NCBI RefSeq assembly: GCF_026745355.1
Contig: NC_079203.1
Coordinates: forward strand, 39,404,492-39,468,491
Direction of reading: 5' to 3'
DNA: 64,000 nucleotides
From: Beta vulgaris subsp. vulgaris
Taxonomy: Eukaryota > Streptophyta > Magnoliopsida > Caryophyllales > Amaranthaceae
Shown here: positions 1 through 12,300 of the stretch, piece by piece
Layout of the letters: each line of letters opens with the position of its first letter
Numbering within the stretch: the stretch's first letter is position 1
Translations under genes and position numbers: made by a program
Notes under the pieces: generated by a model
The model's input: only the letters and a program-made list of their open reading frames with translations
The model's database searches: none
What the model was told of the DNA's origin: nothing

Positions 1-87
1 GCCCAATCCAAAGAAAGAAGAAGAAAGAATGGTATTTAAAAGACAGGGCCAAAGGCTCCTATACCTACTCCCCACTATATACCACTT

Positions 88-316
88 TTTTTTGGTCTCC
101 AATCTCCATTGAGAACCCCATGGTAAGATAAAGGGATTTGTCAGACCAACACCTTTCGCAGGTTAATCTGATTTGGGTTTGCGGACAGACACTTTGAGAT
201 TGGGGGATGGTAAGGGAAAACCCTCTCCCAAAGTGCCCTTAATGGAGATCGAACCCCAACTTTGAAGTTGGAAGGTTCTTACCTTACTACTAGGCGAAGC
301 TTAGCTTGGTACAACC
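88..316 (-). mobile_element. tRNA-derived SINE candidate
   Basis: Read on the minus strand, about 316 down to 240 carries two RNA polymerase III promoter-like boxes. A box-A-like CGCCTAGTAGTAAGG is followed after roughly 35 nt by a box-B-like GGTTCGATCTCC. The rest of the unit (to about 100) is non-coding and ends in a short A-run (T-run on plus, 91-98). This layout is that of plant tRNA-derived SINEs. No clear target duplication was found and the 3' boundary is approximate, so a decayed tRNA-like sequence remains possible. Confidence 0.5.
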
Positions 317-1021
317 ATTACATGCAACTTCTATTCAACTTGGTACCCAAAAAAAATAATTTCATCTAGCTAAACAAACCTATATAATTCACCATTCTAC
401 ATACTCTTTTGCTTTTTATTGCTCAACAGACTAACTTAAACATCGGCACTATAACACCCAGATTAATCTTCTTGTTTTATAAGTGACATGCTGACATGAC
501 TCGTCTGAAAATATGGTCCAACATTCATCAAACTCATACCTAATTGAAAACGACTAGCTAATCCCAATATCGCTACTAGTTTTAGCAAAAACACATAGTA
601 ATAAAACTTTATTACAAATTATTAGTTTCTCTATATAAACTTTCATTACCACTCACTTCCACATTATCAAATTAGTAATGGATGGTAATAAAAATTTAGA
701 AAAATAGTAGATATATTGAATAAAGTTGCATTATCACGATATAAGATTTACTTTATAAACTTACACCACAATACCAATATTTGTACAATTGTACCCACAC
801 AAAACAAAAGCCTTATGCCATACTTCTACCACCAGACTACATGTCTTATTTGAAACCACATGGGGCAAAAACACAAAAACATAAGTTTACCTAACATCAC
901 CCAAGCCAAAACTAATTCGTTGATAAGCGTTACTAACGGTTAATTATTGTTTAATACCTTATTACTTTTTTTTTTGAGGGGAATAATACCTTATTACTTT
1001 CAAAGAGCTACCTATAGAGAG
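317..1021. other. AT-rich intergenic stretch, no gene seen
   Basis: No ORF of note in either strand. A short duplicated phrase (accttattactttt, around 955-1000) flanks a T-run and is probably a small local duplication. Confidence 0.6.
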
Positions 1022-2208
1022 ATGATACACATATACTGGGTGTATGTGGGTCACATATAGGGATGGCAATGGGGCGGGTATGGATCGGGTCTATCTGGAC
1101 ACAGACCCGCCCCAGATCCGTTGAGTCTAGATTTTTCAGACCCAGACCCAGATTCGCTGGGTCTAGCGGGTCCATGGGTCCTTACTGGGTCCTAAATGGG
1201 TCCTTCTTAGTTTTAAGTTTTCATCACATTTTTGAATATATGTAATTAAAATTTTCGCCCTAATATATATAGGTTCTTGTATCCATGGTTAAAACATTCT
1301 CTAAATAAAATTTTAAGAATTAACTCATAAAATATTAAAATGATAAAACTTATAAAGTTACATATCTTAGTCCAGTTACAACATTAACGAGTTCACAAAA
1401 TCACAACTTATAAAATTTTAGAGTTTAGGTAAAAAAAAAATTTCTAATATGTAAATGGGTCCGCGGGGCGGATTTAGGTCTAGCATATGTGGACCCGGAC
1501 CCATACCCGACACATGCTCTTCGGGACCCTGACCCGACCCAGACCCGACCCGGACCCATTGGGTCTAGAATTTCTGGACCCAGACCCTTATAAATGGGTC
1601 GGGTCCTAGCGGGTCTGAATCGGGTCCAAGACCCATTGCCATCCCTAGTCACACATACACTAGATGTATGTGTCATTACAAAAATGTATGCTTTTTGTAT
1701 GTGTTACTACTAAACTGTATACTGTTACTAAAAAATTACAAACTTACAATCATTTGAACATGTTTTGTTATTCGACGATATTTGAATTTACATAATACAT
1801 AAACGATTAAAATATTATACTGCGAATTGAATTTTATTACAGGGTGGGATGAAAATATAACATTATTATTCTACAAACAAATTAAATAATTGAAAACGAC
1901 AGGAAAATTTAGTAGAAATCAATAGTAGAAAAATGGCGAAGATGAAGCTAATGTATGAATAATTTGGAAAAAAAATTACAATTCTTTTTTTTTTTAGTTT
2001 TAAATAAAGGATCATATAAATCTAAACAGAGAAAATTTCATAAAACAGATTTATTAAACAAAGATAAAGAACAAATCATTAAAAACAAAATTATCTGTCA
2101 AAACATTGTAAGTTTATAATATGTTTAGTAATAATATACATTTTAATAGTAACACATACACCTAGTGTATGTGTGGTCCACATACACCCAGTGTATGTGT
2201 ATGTGTAG
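1022..2208. mobile_element. Palindromic MITE with long inverted arms
   Basis: The left arm (1022-1055, continuing after an inserted element at 1656 to about 1760) reads inward as actgggtgtatgtgg and then tacactagatgtatgtgt. The reverse complement of about 2105-2208 reads the same series (actgggtgtatgtgg, tacactaggtgtatgtgt, cttacaat). The arms are about 110 bp once the internal insertion is removed. The core is AT-rich and non-coding. Long terminal inverted repeats suggest a Mutator-like or foldback MITE. Exact ends and TSD are not resolved. Confidence 0.6.
1058..1647. mobile_element. hAT-like MITE nested in the palindromic MITE
   Basis: Terminal inverted repeats TAGGGATGGCAATGGG at the left and CCCATTGCCATCCCTA at the right (one mismatch zone just inside). 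It is flanked by a near-identical 8-bp duplication, gtcacata (1050-1057) and gtcacaca (1648-1655). Both ends are rich in GGGTC/GACCC repeats, giving strong self-complementarity. There is no transposase, so it is non-autonomous. The 8-bp TSD and the TIR point to the hAT superfamily. Confidence 0.75.
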
Positions 2209-2276
2209 CCTACTAGGATGTTTCAAGAAAACTACATTTAACAAAATCTACTAGGATGTTCAAGAAAAGCCAAGCG
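2209..2276. repeat. Local 39-bp duplication before LINE 1
   Basis: The phrase ctactaggatgtt(t)caagaaaa occurs at about 2210 and again at about 2249. The second copy contains the left target duplication of the LINE that follows. Confidence 0.6.
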
Positions 2277-2399
2277 GTAAAGTGGCATTTTCCAAAATTT
2301 TCTCTCTCTAAAAAATATGCTCCCCCCCCCCCAACCCCAAACCCAACCCTCCCTCCAAAGCCTCCAGACGTTTCCATCTCTGGCTCCGATGAGCCCATT

Positions 2400-3356
2400 G
2401 GGACACCCCAACGACGGCAAGAACGGCAGCTAGTCACACCAGCATTCTCCTTTAAAGAAAAACTCACTGGCTCTTCATCAAACTCGTCAATCCAAATTCC
2501 CCTTCCAGCCTCATCAACCCCCCAGCCTTGTTTAACCCGGAATCGGAAGTATTTCTGCCAATAGCGGAAGTGGAGTATAGAAATCTTTGCTCAAAGTGGG
2601 AATTCTCCATTATAGTGAAAGCTTACGGGAAATCTTTTTCATCTGAGTTCTTCGTCAAGTCAATGAAAAATATCTGGAAAGTTCCGAGCTCGTGCACCGC
2701 ATTCCCAATTGGCAAGGGTTTTTTTACGTTTAACCTTGGTTCATCAAGTGAAGTCAATAGAATTCTGGAACAAGGTCCGTGGTTTTTAGCGGGCAACTTC
2801 ATTTTCACCCAAAGATGGGAACCTGGTTTTAAGCCCTCTCATATGAATTGGAACGTTTACCAATATGGGTCGAACTCCCAGAACTACCAATTGAATTCCA
2901 AGCTGTGGAGTTTTTGAAGAAAATAGGAAATTCCCTGGGCAAATTCATAAGAACAGATGCAAAGGCGATGAAAGAAGACAAGATGCGTTTCGCGCGAATT
3001 CAATGTTTGATAAATCCTAAAAGTCCGAAGAGAAAATCCATTTGGCTTGGTAAAATTCGTCACGAGGTCCAGTATCTTGACTGGCCGGAACTGTGTGGAG
3101 GTTGTAATGGAATCGGTCACAACCAAGAAACATGCAGTTTGCCCAAGAACGCTAAAAGTAGTAAAATCACCGAGTCCGGCGAAGGAGACAGGAGGAAAGG
3201 AAATTGCCTGGTCAAAGAAGGTATCCCAGAACCGATGGTTGGAGAAGGAGATGGCTGGAAGACAAAAGAGGCCAGAAACAAAATCTTCCTTTTTGAGGAA
3301 AAATCGCGCCAAAAGTGGATTAAAAAGTACCCCCCCCCCCCCCCCGTCAAATTGTA
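2400..3356 (+). pseudogene. LINE 1 ORF1 (DUF4283 + zinc knuckle), frameshifted
   Basis: This is the nucleic-acid-binding ORF1 protein of the LINE. Homology runs through three frames. A proline-rich leader lies before about 2530. A DUF4283-like segment follows (2528 to about 2870, with the FLPIAEVEYRNLCSKWEF and GKGFFTFNL type motifs). After a shift near 2870 comes a segment ending in a CX2CX4HX4C knuckle (ELCGGCNGIGHNQETC, about 3086-3136). Two frameshifts break it, and a long C-run lies near its end at 3329. The family normally coats the LINE RNA; this copy cannot make a complete protein. Confidence 0.8.
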
Positions 3357-4395
3357 GAAAAAAACAATAGATTTAATGTGCTTTTCCAGGCTGAACAAGA
3401 TGTCGACACGCAGGCTATTAATCCCCACAGAGACCTAGTTGTTTTCAGGCCGTTAGATGAGGAGATCTCTTCTTGCTTCCTTAGATCAACCAAAAAAAAT
3501 CTTATCTTCTCTCTATCTCATTCTCACCCTTCTTCTCAGCTAAAACCCAAAAAGGAAACTTCTCTCTCACCATACCAAAACCTAAACCTTGGAAATCAAC
3601 TGGGCATCTCCCTTTGCGCAAATGGCGTTAACCAAAAAGAAACTAGAAGAGTTGCAATTGTTCCTTTCCAACCCCATAACCCAAAAATTCTTCAAAGTCC
3701 CACCTCTAATCCCACCTTCCGACCCTTTATTAATCCCAACCCAAAAATCCACTACTCTCTCTCTCTGCCCCCCAATCGATACTCTCCCAGATATTTCGGT
3801 GAATCAGGTGGAATTTTTTCTCGGTTCCTCCTCCAAATGGACAATGGTGTCGAAGAACACGGTGAGGGATGTGTTGTTAAACCCGGAAGATGTCCTGCGC
3901 CCATTTGTAGACATGGTGATGGGGATCCCCTCGCTCCCGGGACAGCTGAAACCCGCACATTTTCCGAATCTGTCGGATATCGAAGCACTCCGCCCCGGAA
4001 TGTTTGTAGTTCTCAAATGGTGGATAAACAAACTCCAAAGCAACTCAAATGTAGCAACAGTACCGTGGGAACTTCTGCCATTCGTAGATCTAGTCCCCGT
4101 AATTCCGAGGCTAAGAGAACTCCTCTTTATTTCGCAAAATTGGCTGGCGCTAATTATAGGAAGTGCAACAAACAGTGTAAAGGTGGCGCAGTTGAAGAAC
4201 CCAGCAACCCAGTTGTCAATCAAAATCAAATGGGGAAAGCGGGTAGGAAGCGAAGGGAGATTGGCAGTAGTGAAGATAAAGGCAAATCAAAACCATCTTT
4301 ACAGCAGGAAGAACCAAGAATGGTTCGAAATGGAAAAGAAAATCCCATCGAAGACTCGAGAAGAGTTGATGTCCCTCTCAAACCTTAAAAACCAA

Positions 4396-7300
4396 ATGAA
4401 AATACTTACCTGGAATGCTAGGGGAATAGCAAGGCCCGCGTTCAAAAGAAACTTAAGCCAACTTACAAAAGATCATGACCCGGAAATAATCATAATTACC
4501 GAAACTAGAATTGGTATGGAGAATGCTAAGAAAATTTGTGATGAACTGCCTTTCAACGCCGTCGAGATGGTCGAGCCCATTGGTCTCACCGGAGGGATCT
4601 TAATTATGTGGAATTCAAGAGTCATCTCCTTTTCCCCCATAAGGAAAGAATCCCGCGCCATTCATGGAATTGTCCAGGTATTCTCTTCTAACACCCTCTT
4701 TTTTATCACTGCCGTTTATGCAAGTACGAAGTATGCGAACGGATTAGAATTATGGAATTGGCTGGAATCTTTAGCTTCTTCTATTGACCGTCCTTGGATC
4801 TGCTTGGGCGATTTTAATGAGATAACGAATAATTCTGAGAAATGGGGTGGTAGACCCCCGAAACAGGATAGACTCAAAGCTTATAAGGATGCTATGGATA
4901 ATTGTAGTTTAATTGATCTAGGCTTCTCGGGACCGCGGTTTACCTGGTTCAATAAAAGGAAATCAAGACCTATTTTAGAAAGATTAGATAGGGTGTGGGG
5001 TAACCAAGATTGGCTGTCTACTTATCCAGATACTGAAATTTTTCACCTCCCTCGTTTGTCCTCTGACCATAACCGAATCTTCCTCAACACAAAACCGTCA
5101 CTTCTTGCTAAAAGAAATCAAAAGAAATCGTTCAAACTCGAACCAATGTGGCTTCTAGATCCTGAATTTGAGCGCCTAGTGATCTCTAATTGGCACTTGG
5201 ATTCCCTTGAATTCTCAAAAAAAATTGAAAAAATGTCTAATGTGAGGAATTGGGCTAAATTATCTTTTGGTAATATTTTTATTAAAAAGAAAAATCTCCT
5301 AGCTAGAATTAAAGGAATTCAGTTGGCCATAGATAAAGACCCGAGGAAAGCGTATCTCTTGGAGTTGGAAAATACCCTGAATAAAGACCTTGAATCCATC
5401 CTTGATCAGGAAGAATGTTATTGGAATACGAGGGCTAGATCAAATTGGCTTATGTAAGGCGACCGTAACACTTCATTTTTCCACACTTCAGCCACCATTA
5501 GAAAAAATAGAAACAAAATTAGCTTCCTAAAAAAGGAGTGTGGTAGAGAAGTTTGGGACAAAGAGGAGATTTCGTTAATGTTCACAAATTTCTTCATAAA
5601 TTTATTCCAAACGGAAAAAATCGTTTCGGTTCATAACTTGTCCTTCGCAGAGACAAATTCAATTGAAATTTCTAATACTCCCTCTAATTCAGAAATCAAA
5701 GATGCCGTGTTTGCTTTGGGTGCCCTTAAAGCCCCAGGCAAGGATGGAATACATGCTCTTTTCATTCAAAAATTTTGGGATGTTATTAACATAGATTATG
5801 TGTCCATGGTGGAAAAGTTTTTTACCTCTGGAAAAATGCCTCCCAACGTTAATCATACCTGTTGTTCTCATTCCCAAACAAACAAACCCGGAGAAAGTCC
5901 AACATTTTAGACCAATAAGTCTAGTTAATTCGAGCTACAAAATAATCGCAAAAATCCTTGTAGCACGTCTCAGGAGTAGCCTCGCAAAAAACATCTCCCC
6001 GAACCAAAACAGTTTCATCCCTGGGAGAGGAACGGAAATTAATTTCATTATGGCCTCTGAAATTCTACATTCCATGAACAAGAAGAAGGGTAAAAAAGGC
6101 CTTTTCGCGATGAAAATAGATCTCGAAAAAGCCTATGATAGGCTTGAATGGAGCTTCATTAGAGAGGCGCTGGAGGATTTTGGTTTGAATAAAAACTCGA
6201 TAGCCCTAATCATGGAATGCATTTCCTCGTCCAAAACATCCATTATCATCAACGGTAATCATTCTCCGGAATTTTATCCTTCGCGAGGGATCCGGCAAGG
6301 TGATCCCTTATCCCCCTATTTATTCATTATCTGTATGGAAAGGCTTTCAAAATTAATTCATGCTCAGAAGAGTTGGAAAGGCTTTAAACTTAGAGGGGGG
6401 GAAATGGAAATTACTCACCTAATGTTTGCTGATGACCTTATCCTGTATGGGGAAGCTTCTCTGTCCACCCTTGCTGCGGTTTCCATTACCCTAAACGAGT
6501 TTTTTATATCTTCAGGACAAAAAATGAATAAAGATAAAAGTAAAATTTATTTTTCCCCTAACACTCCAGTTGATATGAGAGATGAGTTTGAACAAGAACT
6601 AGAAGTTTCTGCGGCCGAGGACCTGGGTACATACTTAGGTTTCCCCCTTTCCCATAAAAGACCATCTATGTTGAAATTAATGCCTATTGTCGACAAATTT
6701 TCAAAGAAATTAGCCTCCTGGAAGTCAAATTGTCTTTCAAAAGCTGGTAGAATAACCCTTATTTCCTCCACGTTACAAGCTATTCCCAGATATTGTATGC
6801 AAGGCACCCTATTTCCAAAAAAACTGTTAACCAAGATGGATCGTATATCGGCCAATTTCCTTTGGAAATCATCGGCTGAATCGAGCGGAATAAACTGGAT
6901 TGCTTGGGATAAAGTATGTAAACCAAAGGAGCTGGGAGGCCTGGGATTTAGAAGAAACCTTGACATGAACCTTCTCGGCCTTATGAAGCTGTGTTGGGCT
7001 CTGGATAATAAGGATAACTGGGCTACTAGATTCATGACTGAAAAATATATTGCTAAAAGAAACGAACCACTTAGTTTCAAAAAAGGATCCTTCATTTGGA
7101 AGGACATAGGAAAGGGTTGGAACCTGTACAAGATAGCCTTCGCTGGAACCCGGGGCTGGGTAATAATACGAGTTTTTGGAATGACACTTGGGTGGGTGAC
7201 AGACCCCTAAGAAGTTATTTGATTGGCCCCCTAACTCTTAGGGACAATCTAGCAAACCTGGACTCCTTTATAATTGACAACAAGGTTCCTTTCGAGTCGT

Positions 7301-8527
7301 TACCCGGTTTCATCCCCCTAGAAATCAGACTCATCATTAAAGAAATTTTTTTTTCCTCTGAACCAGATACAACTTTTTCAAGTTGGACTAACTCTGGACT
7401 TTTTGACTCAAAAAAAGCTTTCTCATACCTGAACCGCTGTGATAGCAACTTCTTATCCCTCAATCCTAAGGACCAAACCGTCTTGGACTGGAACCTAATT
7501 TGGAAAGCTCCCGGCCACCCCAAAATTAAAGTATTCCTATGGCAAGTTTGGTGGAACCGAATCCCTTCTAATGATAACCTGTTCTTCCGTAGTTGTAGCC
7601 CTTTAAAGTTTTGTACTTTTTGTGCTGATATAACGGAAAGTGTGTTCCATGTTCTCAAAGAGTGTCCTAGGGCTGTAGAAATTTGGGAAAGCCAAAGAGG
7701 TAGTAGGACGTCGGACCAGACTGACTTCAGGAGTTGGATTAGGTTTGATTTGAAAAATGGAAAAATAACTAACCTAAAAGTACCGTGGAACGTTGTCTTC
7801 ACCTTCACTCTTTGGCACCTTTGGCTTAGAAGAAACGCTTGGATTTTCAAAAAAAATTAATAAAAAAGTGGATGTATGTGTCAAAGAGATCACTTGGGCT
7901 GCTCAAGAATGGTTCTTTTCTCAACCAAACACCTCTCTATCACCTTCAAACCATTTTCCGAATACCAAATCTTGGTTACCCCCTCCGCCTAATTTTTTCA
8001 AAATTAACATTGATGCTTCCTTTGTGGCTAGCTCTTTTGTAACAGGTTTGGGTGGAGTCTGCAGAGGTCAAGATGGTAATTGGATACTTGGTTTTAAGAA
8101 AAAACTGTACTTGGAAGAAGCTTATGAAGCGGAGATCATGGCAATCAAAGAGAGCTTATTATGGGCCGGAAAGAATGGATGGAGAAATGTTATTATAGCT
8201 ACTGACTGTAAAAGAGCAGTAGAAGATATTTATAGCCAAGACCGCACAAAATCAAGACTAACCAAAGTATTAAATATCTGCAGGACATTGTTAGACCAAG
8301 GAAGAGGCCTTTCCCTTAAGCATGAGCCGAGAGATTACAACACGCTGGCAGATCACATGGCTAAGGAAGCAAGGAAGGACATTAGAGAGTCTTTTGAGTT
8401 AGAAGACATTATTAACCCCTCTCCCGTTTGTATTGATATTTTAAGTACTGAACTAGAATCTTTAATTCCTACCGAACATCACGAGGAGAACATGTTTCAT
8501 GATCCAGCTCTAAGGTTTCCACCTTGA
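4396..8527 (+). pseudogene. LINE 1 ORF2: endonuclease-RT-zf-RVT-RNase H, broken
   Basis: ORF2 begins at the ATG before LTWNARG. The AP-endonuclease part shows WNARG, ITETR, GDFNEI (near 4806) and LSSDHN. The RT part shows [41 protein letters not shown] and FADD (near 6424). The zf-RVT segment (about 7480-7690) has the IWKAPGHPKIKVFLWQ and CTFC motifs. The RNase H domain (about 7990-8390) has NIDASF and ATDCKRAVED. A TAA at 5455-5457 interrupts the conserved GDRNTSFFH junction. Single-base shifts occur near 5860, 7130 and 7850. Catalytic motifs remain readable, so decay is moderate. Confidence 0.9.
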
Positions 8528-8584
8528 GCTGTTATTTATGCTATGCTACGTTTTATCAAAAAAAAGAAAAAGAAAAGCCAAGCG

Positions 8585-8738
8585 AGCTGTATGGCCTTTA
8601 ACCCAGAGGCAGAGACGTTATTGCTTGAGTGGTATGTATCGATGAGATGATGACTTGCTGTTAGGGAAGGCCTAGCCTGGGGAGCAGCTAGCACTTTGTT
8701 GTGACTTGTGAGGGGTACAAGGCAACCATCCCTTTGAA
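8585..8738. other. Host sequence between two convergent LINEs
   Basis: About 150 bp of unique-looking sequence separates the A-tail side of LINE 1 from the A-tail of LINE 2, which points the other way. No coding potential seen. Confidence 0.5.
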
Positions 8739-8931
8739 TTTTTTTTTTGATAAAAACGGCATTTAAATTTAGATTAAGTTGCAGCAAAGCTTTGGGCTTG
8801 GGTCTGCAAGCAAGTACCCTTCACCCCTGTTACAGTTTCCAGCAGCTGGCGAGATAGAGTTTAGAGAGTTTTGCTCTGCCATATAATATAATAGTTTTAC
8901 ACACAAGAGAGGGGTCTATAAATTCTACTAT

Positions 8932-9132
8932 TGTTGAAAAGCATTGAAAGCCCACTTGTCAGTGTCCCACATTGGAGAAAGAGGAGAGAATAAACCACTT
9001 TATAAGATTAGGAGTTACTCCTCCTATCTCCAATTGGTTTTAGGATGGAATCTCTTAGCTTGTAAGTGCGGTAAACTCTCCTCCTCCTTATTGGGTTACC
9101 CAACCCCATTTCATATAATCTGAAAGTCAACA
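8932..9132. repeat. TRIM 5' LTR
   Basis: 201-bp direct repeat starting TG and ending CA, the partner of 9174-9373. The two differ by scattered substitutions and small indels, so the insertion is not recent. Confidence 0.85.
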
Positions 9133-9173
9133 CGGTATCAGAGTCTGGGTTAAGACCCTCACAGGTGAGGGGG

Positions 9174-9373
9174 TGTATTGAAACCCATTGAAAGCTCACT
9201 TGTGAGTGTCCCACATTGGAGAAAGAGAATAGAATAAACCACTCCTAAGATTAGGAGTTACTCCTCCTATCACCAATTGGTTTTAGGATGGAACCTCCTA
9301 GCTTGTAAGTGAGCTAAACTCCTCCTCCTTATTGGGTTACCTACGCCCATTTCATATAATCTGAAAATTAACA
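9174..9373. repeat. TRIM 3' LTR
   Basis: 200-bp partner of the 5' LTR, directly after the purine tract and directly before the actat target duplication. Confidence 0.85.
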
Positions 9374-9385
9374 ACTATATTTATA

Positions 9386-12300
9386 CTAGTCGTTCCATCC
9401 TTCCTTGCTTGCATCCTTAGCAATCAAGTCAGCCACGACGTTCGAGCTACGAGCCTCGTAGTTAAGGGAAGCTTCTTTGCTTTGGCCTACAGGCTCGGCC
9501 CTGAGCCTTGTTTGAAGGGGCAATGGCCCAGGGCCCACGCTTACAAAGGGCCCAATTGAAATTTTTTTCGCTGGCAACTATTGTGGAAAGCAGGTAAAGG
9601 CGTGAAATAAGGAGTGATGTCAAACACTCAAAGTCAAACATAAGTCTCAATTCTCAAACGCTTCATCTTCTTCCCTCTTTAATTATTTTCTCTCTCCTTC
9701 CAAGACCCAGATTTAATCCTTTTTTAATCTCTATAATTTTCTCTCTCCTTCCAATACCCAAATTTAATCCTCTTTTAATCTCCATAATTTTCTCTCTCCA
9801 CCATTAAAATCATGGAAAATTTTCATAATTCCCGAATATAGTTATTAAACTCCTCATAATTATAGCAACGAGATTTTTTTTTCTTAAATTTATATAGGAG
9901 AAAACTGCATTTGTATAATGCATTACTCATATATCATACTCTCAATCAATGGAAATCATTAAGAAATTTCAAAATTAAGAATTGTTTTTGGGAATTTTAG
10001 CCGACTGTCGATTAAAGATTGTCAGGGTTCTGTCGAGTCCCGTTCCGGTATTTCTGCCTTACGATTCATGACGGTGGTTCGGTCCTGCTACGGCGTTCCG
10101 ACGGTGGTCGTGGACTCGTGGTTCGTTGCTGCCTCAGTGTCTCCGCCGAATTTCTTTGGTCGAGGTGTACTGTTATCATTTCATTCTCTAATTTTCTAGT
10201 AATATGATTGAGGTTTTAATTTGTTTTCTTATGTGCAAATGTGTTGCTTGAAGAACATTTATCTGGAAGTGAAAAAAAAAAACTTGCTGAATAGTTACCA
10301 TAAGTGATGTATATGAGTTGCTTAAACAAATTTTTTGGTAATTTAATTTGTAAAATTGCATTCGCTTAAATAACGGGTTTATTTTAATAGAACTACCGTC
10401 ATATGTTTTTAATTTCTTTTATTATAAATTGCATTTTTAAGGGCCCCAATCTCCTATTTTGCCTAGGGCCCAAAAAGGTCAGGACCGGGCCTGTTGGCCT
10501 AGCAATGTCCTGCATAGATTTATCAAGTGAGTAAGATTGTTACGTAGATTTTCCTTTGAGTTTATCTATTCAACTTCTCTCTTGCAATCCGAGGTGATAA
10601 TGAATTTCTTCCATCCATTGGTAAGGGCCCAATGAAGTCCCTCCTTTATGGCTTTCATTTCCACTTCGTGGGCGCTTGAGAGATGTTTTTTTTTGTTTTG
10701 AAACCTTTGATCCATCTTCATGCTTCGTCTCTACAGGCTCCACATATACCTGTTTCACATGTATTAACAACAAAGGAGGCATCTACATTTATTTTGAAGA
10801 AACCAGATGGTGGGCCAGTGGGGGGGATACCATTGTAGGTGTGGAGCATTGGGAGGGATGAAAAGAGTCTTCGGGTTGGGTAAAGAACCATTCTTGAGCA
10901 GCCCAAGTTATCTCTTTTACACATTTATCCGCTTTTAAATATGAGTTTTTGAAAATTCAAGAGTTCCTTCTTTTCCATATATGCAATAGTGAAAACATAA
11001 AAATGACATTTCAAGGAACCTTTTGTGGAGTGATTTTATCAACAGGTCAGGTTTCTCCTGAGCCAGTTATGGAGGTCACGTTGTCTTGGAGGGGGAGGGG
11101 ATAGGAGGTCCCATATTTCCTTGGCTCTCGGACAATCCTTCAAAATATGCAGGGTTGATTCTGTGATGGTGGCACAAAAGTTATAGTTTTTATTGTTAGC
11201 ACAATGACAGAAGAAGAGATTTTCCTTTGTGGGGATTCTGTCCCACCACGCTTGCCACAGAAAAACTCTCATTTTCTGGTGTCCCGGAGAATTCCAGATT
11301 AATGACCAATCTTTCTCATTTGGGATGGGGTGCGAGGTAGTGTGATATTTTGCTTGTGCTATCTCTTTCAAGGCTTTTTTTTTTTTAATCAAAGGACCCA
11401 GAGTTGGTCCAGCTAGAAAAAAGTGAGTATTGTTCATTAGGAAAGGACATGTCCTTTATAACGAGCTTTAACTCATTTGGGAGGTACGTAGGGATGAAAT
11501 TTTCAAGGATTATGTTGTTGGTTATTAGAGAATTGAGGGTTTTCTTATCATCTTCTTTGGTAAGAGGGCCTATGAAGAAGTTTCTAATTAGTTTTTCTCC
11601 CACCCACATGTCATTCCAAAGGTTAATATCTTCTCCTAGTCCCGGGTTCCATTTCAAACTTTTTTGTAAGCCAACCAACCTTTTCCAATATCTTTCCAGA
11701 TAAAGGAGCCTTTTTTAAAGTCTAATGGTTCTTGTCTCTTAGCAATGTATGTTTCATCCATCAATTCCGCAACTGAATTTTTTTTGGTGGTCTAGGGTCC
11801 AACAAAGTTTGGCTAGCCCTAGGGTGTTTAGATCTTCATTTTTATGGAACCCTAAATCCCCCTTTTCTTTTTGTAAGCAAAACTTATCCCAAGAGAGTCA
11901 GGTAATACCCCTATTTTTATTAAAGTGACCCCAAAAGAATTTGGTCGAGATGCTATCCATTTTAGAAAGAAGTTTTTTTTGGAAATTGGATCCCTTGTAT
12001 GAAGTATCTTGGTAAGGCTTGAAGGGTAGAAGAAATTATTAGTATTATGCCAGTTTGGAGAGACTATTCATTTTCCAAGAAGTATGTTTTTTTAAAAGAA
12101 TTTGTCCAAAATGGGCATGAGCTTGTTAAAGGAGGGTCTTTTCTGAGAAAGAGAAAATCCTAGGTAAGTCCCTAGATCTTTAGCGGAAGAAACTTCTAGT
12201 TCTTGCTCAAACTCATCTCTTATGTCATAAGAGGTATTAGATGAGAAGTAAATTTTACTCTTGTCTTTATTCATTTTTTGGCCTGACTCTTCGAAGAAGG

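Larger units (their letters stand above)
2277..8569 (+). mobile_element. LINE 1: full-length L1-type LINE with RNase H, inactive
   Basis: The element is bounded by a 15-bp target site duplication, aagaaaagccaagcg, at 2262-2276 and 8570-8584, and ends in an A-rich tail after TTTTATC. It encodes in order an ORF1-type protein (DUF4283-like, CCHC knuckle), an AP endonuclease, a reverse transcriptase, a zf-RVT domain and a C-terminal RNase H. This is the order of plant L1-clade LINEs that have acquired RNase H. Both ORFs are broken by frameshifts and ORF2 also by a stop, so it cannot be autonomous. A poly-C run at 2320-2332 and a longer one near 3329-3345 lie in or near ORF1. Confidence 0.9.
8932..9373. 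mobile_element. TRIM retrotransposon (442 bp)
   Basis: Two direct LTRs of about 200 bp (8932-9132 and 9174-9373) begin TGTTGAAA / TGTATTGAAA and end in AACA. Both contain the phrase TGTCCCACATTGGAGAAAGA. Right after the 5' LTR comes a primer-binding-like CGGTATCAGAGTCTGGGTT (9133-9151), resembling the initiator tRNA-Met site TGGTATCAGAGC. A purine run (aggtgaggggg) lies just before the 3' LTR. The internal region is only about 41 bp. A perfect 5-bp TSD, actat, lies at 8927-8931 and 9374-9378. This is the layout of terminal-repeat retrotransposons in miniature, which depend on proteins made elsewhere. Confidence 0.9.

Noticed and set aside
3589..4395. ORF before the LINE 1 endonuclease as part of ORF2
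   Set aside because: The frame is open, but ORF2 homology begins at the ATG at 4396; the upstream part is an unconserved spacer or ORF1 tail.
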